This document shows, piece after piece, positions 5,053 through 8,339 of a stretch of DNA of 8,339 nt. Below the pieces are notes generated by a model. The model saw only the letters and a list, made by a program, of their open reading frames with translations, was not told where the DNA came from and made no database searches. A program made the translations under genes and the position numbers. Location of the stretch: assembly GCA_900549705.1 (NCBI GenBank), contig URPI01000098.1:1-8339 (forward strand). The letters run 5' to 3'. The DNA comes from an uncultured Eubacteriales bacterium (lineage in GTDB: Bacteria; Bacillota; Clostridia; Oscillospirales; Oscillospiraceae). How positions within the stretch are numbered: the stretch's first letter is position 1; each line of letters begins with the position of its first letter.

Positions 5053-5058
5053 TATAAT
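5053..5058 (+). promoter_or_regulatory. -10 element, probable promoter of the DUF6485-MATE unit
   Basis: A perfect TATAAT with a weak upstream partner: TTGATC at 5027-5032 is 20 bases away, and TTTACA at 5034-5039 is only 13 away. Neither has ideal spacing, so the promoter may need an activator or use another -35. The expected leader before the first start codon is about 70 bases. Confidence 0.45.
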
Positions 5059-5131
5059 TAAAAACAAGAGATTTTCAATTATTCGTCGATTTTGGACTAG
5101 GCAATACATTTGTGAACAGGTGGTGAAAACT

Positions 5132-5317
5132 ATGTCATGCGATAACCATAGACCCTGCGCCTGCCGCAATGTCGGCTGCAAAAATCACGGCCGCTGCTGC
5201 GCCTGTGTTGCAACCCACCGAGAACGGGGCAATCTTCCATTCTGCCTCTATACCCCCGAACAGATTGCAGAAATGGAGCAAAATCGCCCGAAGATGCCGC
5301 CACCGGATCATCATTAA
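5132..5317 (+). CDS. DUF6485-like cysteine-rich small protein
   Basis: A 61-residue protein with eight cysteines (C3, C9, C11, C16, C22, C23, C25, C38), arranged as C-x-C, then C-x5-CC-x-C, followed by VATHRERGNLPFCLY. The pattern CxC...CCxC...HR..G.LPxC resembles the small DUF6485 proteins common in Clostridia, which are thought to bind metal through these cysteines; their function is unknown to me. I start at ATG 5132, with AGGTGGTG about 9 bases upstream. The frame stays open further upstream, but that part runs through the palindromic element and is not coding. It precedes the MATE gene by 26 bases on the same strand and is likely co-transcribed with it, though no functional link is established. 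The family call is from memory of the motif pattern, without a search. Confidence 0.8.
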   Translation: MSCDNHRPCACRNVGCKNHGRCCACVATHRERGNLPFCLYTPEQIAEMEQNRPKMPPPDHH

Positions 5318-5343
5318 ACATCCCGCAAGTAGGAGGACCGTAC

Positions 5344-6684
5344 ATGGAACAGGATCTTACACAAGGATCAATCTCAAAAGTTTTGCTCAGATTTGTGCTG
5401 CCGTTTTTGGGCGCATCCATTCTGCAATTTCTTTACTCGGTTGTTGACATGATAATCGTAGGACAATTTGCCGATGCCGCAGCCATTTCAGCCGTCAACA
5501 CCTCCGGCCAAATCATGCAGCTCATCACCGGCCTGATTTCCGGAATCGCCACCGGCGGCACCGTTTTAATCGGGCAGCACGTAGGGGCAAAACGCTATCC
5601 CTCCGTCAGTTCCGTGGCGCAGGCGCTTCTGGCGCTTTGCCTGGGACTTGGCGTTCTGCTCACAGCGGTCTTTCTCGCCGGGAACCATTTCATCATCTCC
5701 ATCATGCAGGTTCCGGCAGCGGCAGTCCTGCCGGCTCAGGATTATTTGCGCATTACCAGCCTGGGGATTCTTTTTATCGCCGGATATAACGGTATTTCCG
5801 CAATTCTCCGGGGCTTGGGAGATTCCAAACGCCCCATGTATTTTGTGGGCTGCTCCTGTATCCTCAATATTTTTGGAGATTTGCTGCTGGTTGGCGGATT
5901 CCGAATGGGCGCCGCCGGTGCCGCACTGGCAACCATGCTTTCTCAAGCAGTTGCCTGTATTCTGGCTCTGCTGTTTCTCCTTCGCGGAACGTTGCCATTC
6001 CCATTTTCCTGCAATCCTCGGAAGGCACAGCCTGCGATCATGGGGCAGGTGCTCCGCCTTGGCATTCCCCTGGCTGCACAGGATGTGCTGGTGAATCTCT
6101 CCTTCGTCATGATTACGGCCATTGTCAACCACATGGGGCTGACCCAATCCGCCGCAGTGGGCGTGGTAGAGCGCATTATCGGATTTGGTATGCTGATTCC
6201 CATCGCCTTCCTCTCGGCGCTGTCCGCATTCACGGCGCAAAATGTAGGCGCCCGTGAGCTGGAGCGGACAAAATCCGGCCTGAAGCTCTCGATTTTGCTT
6301 TGTCTCGTTGTAACAGGAGTATTTACCGGAGTGATTGAATGCTTCCCCGGGGCTGTCTCCAGACTGTTTACCAGTGACCGCGCCGTTGTGTCCAACTGCA
6401 TTCTCTATCTGCGCACCTATTCGTTAGATATTCTAATGGTATCCTTCGTATTTTGCTTCAACGGATTTTTCTCCGGCTATGGAAAGACCACCTTTACCAT
6501 GCTCAACTGCGTTCTTTCCACGTTTTTGGTTCGGGTGCCACTGGTCTATCTGTTCAGTATTCTTCCGAATACCAGCTTGCTGCTCATCGGCATTGCCGCA
6601 CCAACGGCCTCACTGGTTCAAATCATTATGCAGCTAGTTTACTACCGTGCAGGCAGTTGGAAGCGCATAGAACAAGTCTCATAA
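5344..6684 (+). CDS. MATE-family multidrug/metabolite efflux transporter
   Basis: A 446-residue polytopic membrane protein built as two similar six-helix halves, roughly residues 14-200 and 235-425, as in MATE exporters that use Na+ or H+ gradients to expel cationic compounds. The first half has the typical opening YSVVDMIIVGQFADAAAISA (31-50) and a glycine-rich GLISGIATGGTVLIGQHVGA (63-82). ILRGLGDSKRPMYF lies near 153-166, and the second half repeats this plan (LVNLSFVMITAIVNHMG, ALSAFTAQNVGARE, FFSGYGKTTFTMLN). D35 in the first helix is at the position often conserved in the family. The length is standard and both ends look intact. TAGGAGG lies upstream of the ATG. It follows the cysteine-rich small gene and ends before a strong hairpin terminator. 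The substrate cannot be predicted; the DinF/NorM subgroup is not resolved. Confidence 0.95.
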   Translation: MEQDLTQGSISKVLLRFVLPFLGASILQFLYSVVDMIIVGQFADAAAISAVNTSGQIMQLITGLISGIATGGTVLIGQHVGAKRYPSVSSVAQALLALCLGLGVLLTAVFLAGNHFIISIMQVPAAAVLPAQDYLRITSLGILFIAGYNGISAILRGLGDSKRPMYFVGCSCILNIFGDLLLVGGFRMGAAGAALATMLSQAVACILALLFLLRGTLPFPFSCNPRKAQPAIMGQVLRLGIPLAAQDVLVNLSFVMITAIVNHMGLTQSAAVGVVERIIGFGMLIPIAFLSALSAFTAQNVGARELERTKSGLKLSILLCLVVTGVFTGVIECFPGAVSRLFTSDRAVVSNCILYLRTYSLDILMVSFVFCFNGFFSGYGKTTFTMLNCVLSTFLVRVPLVYLFSILPNTSLLLIGIAAPTASLVQIIMQLVYYRAGSWKRIEQVS

Positions 6685-6776
6685 ACACAGAAATGAATAT
6701 TGTGATTACGATATGCCGCTTAATTGGATCAATTGCGTTCAAATGAGTGATATCAATTTTGTCCTGTATCGCCATT

Positions 6777-6811
6777 CCGCCGCAAGTACTCTGCCGCTTG
6801 CGGCGGGATTT
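6777..6811 (+). terminator. Hairpin terminator after the MATE gene
   Basis: The 10-bp stem CCGCCGCAAG (6777-6786) pairs with CTTGCGGCGG (6797-6806) around a 10-base loop, followed by GATTTT. The short T-run makes it moderate on its own; a second hairpin lies about 25 bases further on. The stretch 6685-6776 between the MATE stop and the hairpin holds nothing recognisable. Confidence 0.75.
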
Positions 6812-6820
6812 TCATATTCC

Positions 6821-6874
6821 AAGAAACGCGCGCTCCACATGATCCGTTCATGCAGGAGCGCACGTTTTTGTTTT
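6821..6874. terminator. Bidirectional hairpin terminator between convergent genes
   Basis: GCGCTCC (6830-6836) pairs with GGAGCGC (6855-6861), with an inner CATGA/TCATG stem (6838-6842 with 6848-6852). On the plus strand it is followed by ACGTTTTTGTTTTTT, a good U-tract. On the minus strand it is followed by GCGTTTCTT, a weaker one. It therefore backs up termination of the MATE transcript and also ends the minus-strand membrane-protein gene, whose stop is at 6875. Confidence 0.7.
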
Positions 6875-7636
6875 TTATTTTCCACTCAGCAGCTCCGGTA
6901 CCTCCCGAATGCCGCTGCCAATATAATATTGAATCTGCCTTGTAGCCGCATCCTCCAAATAAGCCGTAGTCACCAGTGCCTTGCGAATGCCATTCTCCTG
7001 TGCATCCTCGGCTTGCTGCGCCAGCCGCGCGATTTCACCTTCATACTGCCCCTCATCTGTCCACCGAATTTCCGCATAGATCTCCCAGCTCTGGAGCAAC
7101 GGCGCATATTCATAGCGGTAGGCTACAACCGTTCCCTCATCCCCGCAGTCCGGCAAAAACTGCGCCGTTTCCAGCTCCTTTTGCACCGGCAGATCATAGG
7201 TTCCGTAGGCTGTTTCCTCCATTGTAGCAGAGTGAATGGATTCTGCCAGCAAAGTCGGCACAAATATCCCCTGTACCACCAGCACCACAATAAATATCAC
7301 GGCCGCGCATACGCTCATCCACGTCAGCTGCATCCGGACCGCCTTATATTCCATCACCAATATTCCGGCACAGGGCACCGCAAACAGCAGCATCGCTATT
7401 ATAATGTATATCACCGGCGTAATCTGTGGAAAAACGGGAAATGGGATAAGCTGTGCAATTATTAACCCGGCAAACACCGCACAAATCAGGGCTGTTCCCG
7501 CAAATACAGCAATTCTAACAAATTTTCCACTCAAATTTCTCACGTCCAATTTTGTACTTAAATAGCTTTCATTTTCTGAAATAATTTTAACATTTTTCGA
7601 ATCATTCCGCAAGTAAATGGAAGAAAGGTACTCCAT
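6875..7636 (-). CDS. Membrane protein of unknown function (three predicted transmembrane helices)
   Basis: Not recognised. From the first ATG (7636) the protein has 253 residues. A polar cytoplasmic-looking N-terminus (1-39) is followed by three hydrophobic helices at about 40-63, 74-95 and 106-126. A charged, soluble C-terminal domain of about 125 residues follows, rich in acidic residues, with a YRYEYAPLLQSWEIYAEIRW segment and an alanine- and glutamate-rich helix (IARLAQQAEDAQENGIRKAL). With a cytoplasmic N-terminus and three helices, that domain would lie outside the membrane. The frame stays open to a TTG at 7705, giving 276 residues, but no SD supports it. The ATG has only a weak GGA about 8-10 bases upstream, so the start is uncertain. 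It is convergent with the MATE gene and divergent from the secreted-protein gene. No enzymatic motif is visible. Confidence 0.75.
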   Translation of the reverse strand: MEYLSSIYLRNDSKNVKIISENESYLSTKLDVRNLSGKFVRIAVFAGTALICAVFAGLIIAQLIPFPVFPQITPVIYIIIAMLLFAVPCAGILVMEYKAVRMQLTWMSVCAAVIFIVVLVVQGIFVPTLLAESIHSATMEETAYGTYDLPVQKELETAQFLPDCGDEGTVVAYRYEYAPLLQSWEIYAEIRWTDEGQYEGEIARLAQQAEDAQENGIRKALVTTAYLEDAATRQIQYYIGSGIREVPELLSGK

Positions 7637-7790
7637 TTTTCTGTCCAAAATTGACGAAAAGCACCTCTGCCTTTCAATTTCTGAAAATATTCCAAGTGTC
7701 TGCAAATTCTAAAATTGTTGCAGCAAAATCACACTTCTCTCTCCGGTTTCTCATCAGCTTTTATTTATAAGGTGTAAACAAAATATCATA

Positions 7791-7819
7791 TAGACTTTAC
7801 GAATTATGAATGATATAAT
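7791..7819 (+). promoter_or_regulatory. Promoter of the secreted NAGPA-like gene
   Basis: A perfect TATAAT (7814-7819) with TAGACT (7791-7796, 4 of 6 to TTGACA) at 17 bases. Transcription near 7826 would leave an untranslated leader of about 130 bases. The interval 7637-7790 contains no other clear promoter or frame. Confidence 0.65.
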
Positions 7820-7820
7820 T

Positions 7821-7867
7821 TATGCTGCGAAGTATCCTAGAATTTGGCTGTATCTACAATATGCTGC
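7821..7867 (+). repeat. Direct repeat TATGCTGC in the leader of the secreted-protein gene
   Basis: TATGCTGC occurs at 7821-7828, right behind the -10 element, and again at 7860-7867, 39 bases apart (close to four helical turns). The similarity extends loosely (purine-A, then TAT). This could be an operator pair. It is short enough to be chance. Confidence 0.3.
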
Positions 7868-7910
7868 AACTATGTACATTACCTTCTGCTCATTTAATTT
7901 GCAGAAACCC

Positions 7911-7922
7911 CGGCATATGCCG
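7911..7922. repeat. 12-base perfect palindrome in the leader
   Basis: CGGCATATGCCG is a perfect palindrome located 20 bases upstream of the Shine-Dalgarno site of the secreted-protein gene. It may be a protein-binding site or a small mRNA hairpin near the ribosome site. Confidence 0.4.
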
Positions 7923-7955
7923 TTCATATAGAGACAAAAATAAAGGAGTGAGTGT

Positions 7956-8339
7956 ATGAAAACAGCACGCAGACGCCTGATCTCCATCTGTTTGGTGATC
8001 GCCATGGTATTTGCCATGGTGCCTGGCGTATGGGCTGCTTCCTCTGTTGGCGTTCCCGAGGGACGTGTGTACATCACCAGTACGAAGTATGCACTGGTTC
8101 CCGGCGCCACCGAAACAGTTCTGACCACCAATAACCAAGCAGGTACCGATCAGTGTATCGGCTTCCTTATGGAGTTCTCCGGCAGTGCGCTGAAGGACGG
8201 CACCATTAAGGCAGTCGCTTCCTACAAGGACCACCAGTATGAAAATCTCGGTCTCCAGACGGTCATGGATCAGGCAAAGGCCTATGAAAAGACCCATAAG
8301 GACGAGACCGTAATTGCCGGTATCAACGGTGACTTCTTC
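7956..8339 (+). CDS. Secreted phosphodiester glycosidase (NAGPA-domain) family protein, N-terminal part
   Basis: 128 codons are visible and the frame is open at the right edge. Residues 1-27 form a signal peptide: K2 and R5-R7, a hydrophobic core LISICLVIAMVFAMV, then PGVWA with likely cleavage after A27 or A28. The mature part reads YALVPGATETVLTTNN (44-59), a strand pair ending in IKAVASYKD, LGLQTVMDQAKAYE, and VIAGINGDFF at 119-128. The series V-x-G-x-N-x-DFF after a T-V-x-x-Q-A helix is characteristic of the NAGPA-type phosphodiester glycosidase domain found in large secreted Firmicutes proteins, often with SLH or repeat domains further on. Those later domains lie outside the window. The SD AAAGGAG is about 8 bases before ATG, and the leader is about 130 bases. 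Family assignment is by motif recall. Confidence 0.82.
   Translation, partial: MKTARRRLISICLVIAMVFAMVPGVWAASSVGVPEGRVYITSTKYALVPGATETVLTTNNQAGTDQCIGFLMEFSGSALKDGTIKAVASYKDHQYENLGLQTVMDQAKAYEKTHKDETVIAGINGDFF

Noticed and set aside
4913..5131. Upstream extension of the cysteine-rich protein to 134 residues
   Set aside because: The added part reads through the structured element and the promoter and is unlike the family; the SD favours 5132.
5566..6240. Minus-strand open frame of 224 codons opposite the MATE gene
   Set aside because: Low-complexity antisense translation rich in H, Q and G, with no SD and no motif; the MATE frame is unambiguous.
6713..7465. Plus-strand open frame of 250 codons opposite the membrane protein
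   Set aside because: It crosses two terminator hairpins and has no SD; its His- and Arg-rich sequence is typical of an antisense shadow.

Overview
The window looks like chromosomal DNA of a Gram-positive anaerobe of class Clostridia, probably near the Oscillospiraceae/Ruminococcaceae. The evidence is mid-range GC, strong Shine-Dalgarno sites, sigma-A type promoters with 17-base spacers, Soj/ParB with perfect parS sites, a DUF6485-like cysteine-rich small protein and a secreted phosphodiester-glycosidase-type protein. This is inferred from gene content and was not tested by search.

Left part (1-1445), minus strand: a parA(soj)-parB operon with three perfect 14-base parS cores. One parS lies between parA and parB, and two lie between the divergent parA and lysR promoters. 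parB stops after 85 codons, exactly before the GERR motif of the ParB CTP-binding fold. At that stop (ATGA overlap) a new frame begins that reads like the N-terminus of a CpsB/YwqE-type PHP tyrosine phosphatase. This is either a real rearrangement or a chimeric assembly join. An 86-base inverted-repeat element with TA at both ends, resembling a MITE, sits in the parA leader.

Middle part (1398-4330), plus strand: a tightly packed cluster of a LysR regulator, a VOC (glyoxalase-like) protein, rimI and tsaD. It has one clear promoter in front, and the last three genes overlap or nearly overlap. tsaD makes the t6A modification of tRNA. rimI is its usual neighbour, but tsaE and tsaB are not here.

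The gap after tsaD (4331-4754) holds an AT-rich stretch and then a same-strand cluster of DnaA boxes (three perfect, three with one mismatch, within 93 bases). With parABS about 3 kb away, this is a good candidate for the chromosome origin or part of it, although dnaA itself is not in the window. A tRNA-Thr(CGT) follows with its own promoter and terminator. After it comes a strongly self-complementary element of about 105 bases with a possible pseudoknot.

Right part (5053-8339): a DUF6485-like eight-cysteine protein of 61 residues and a MATE-family exporter form a two-gene unit on the plus strand. Two hairpin terminators follow. Then come a minus-strand three-helix membrane protein of unknown function and, divergently, the start of a secreted protein with NAGPA-like sequence that runs off the right edge.
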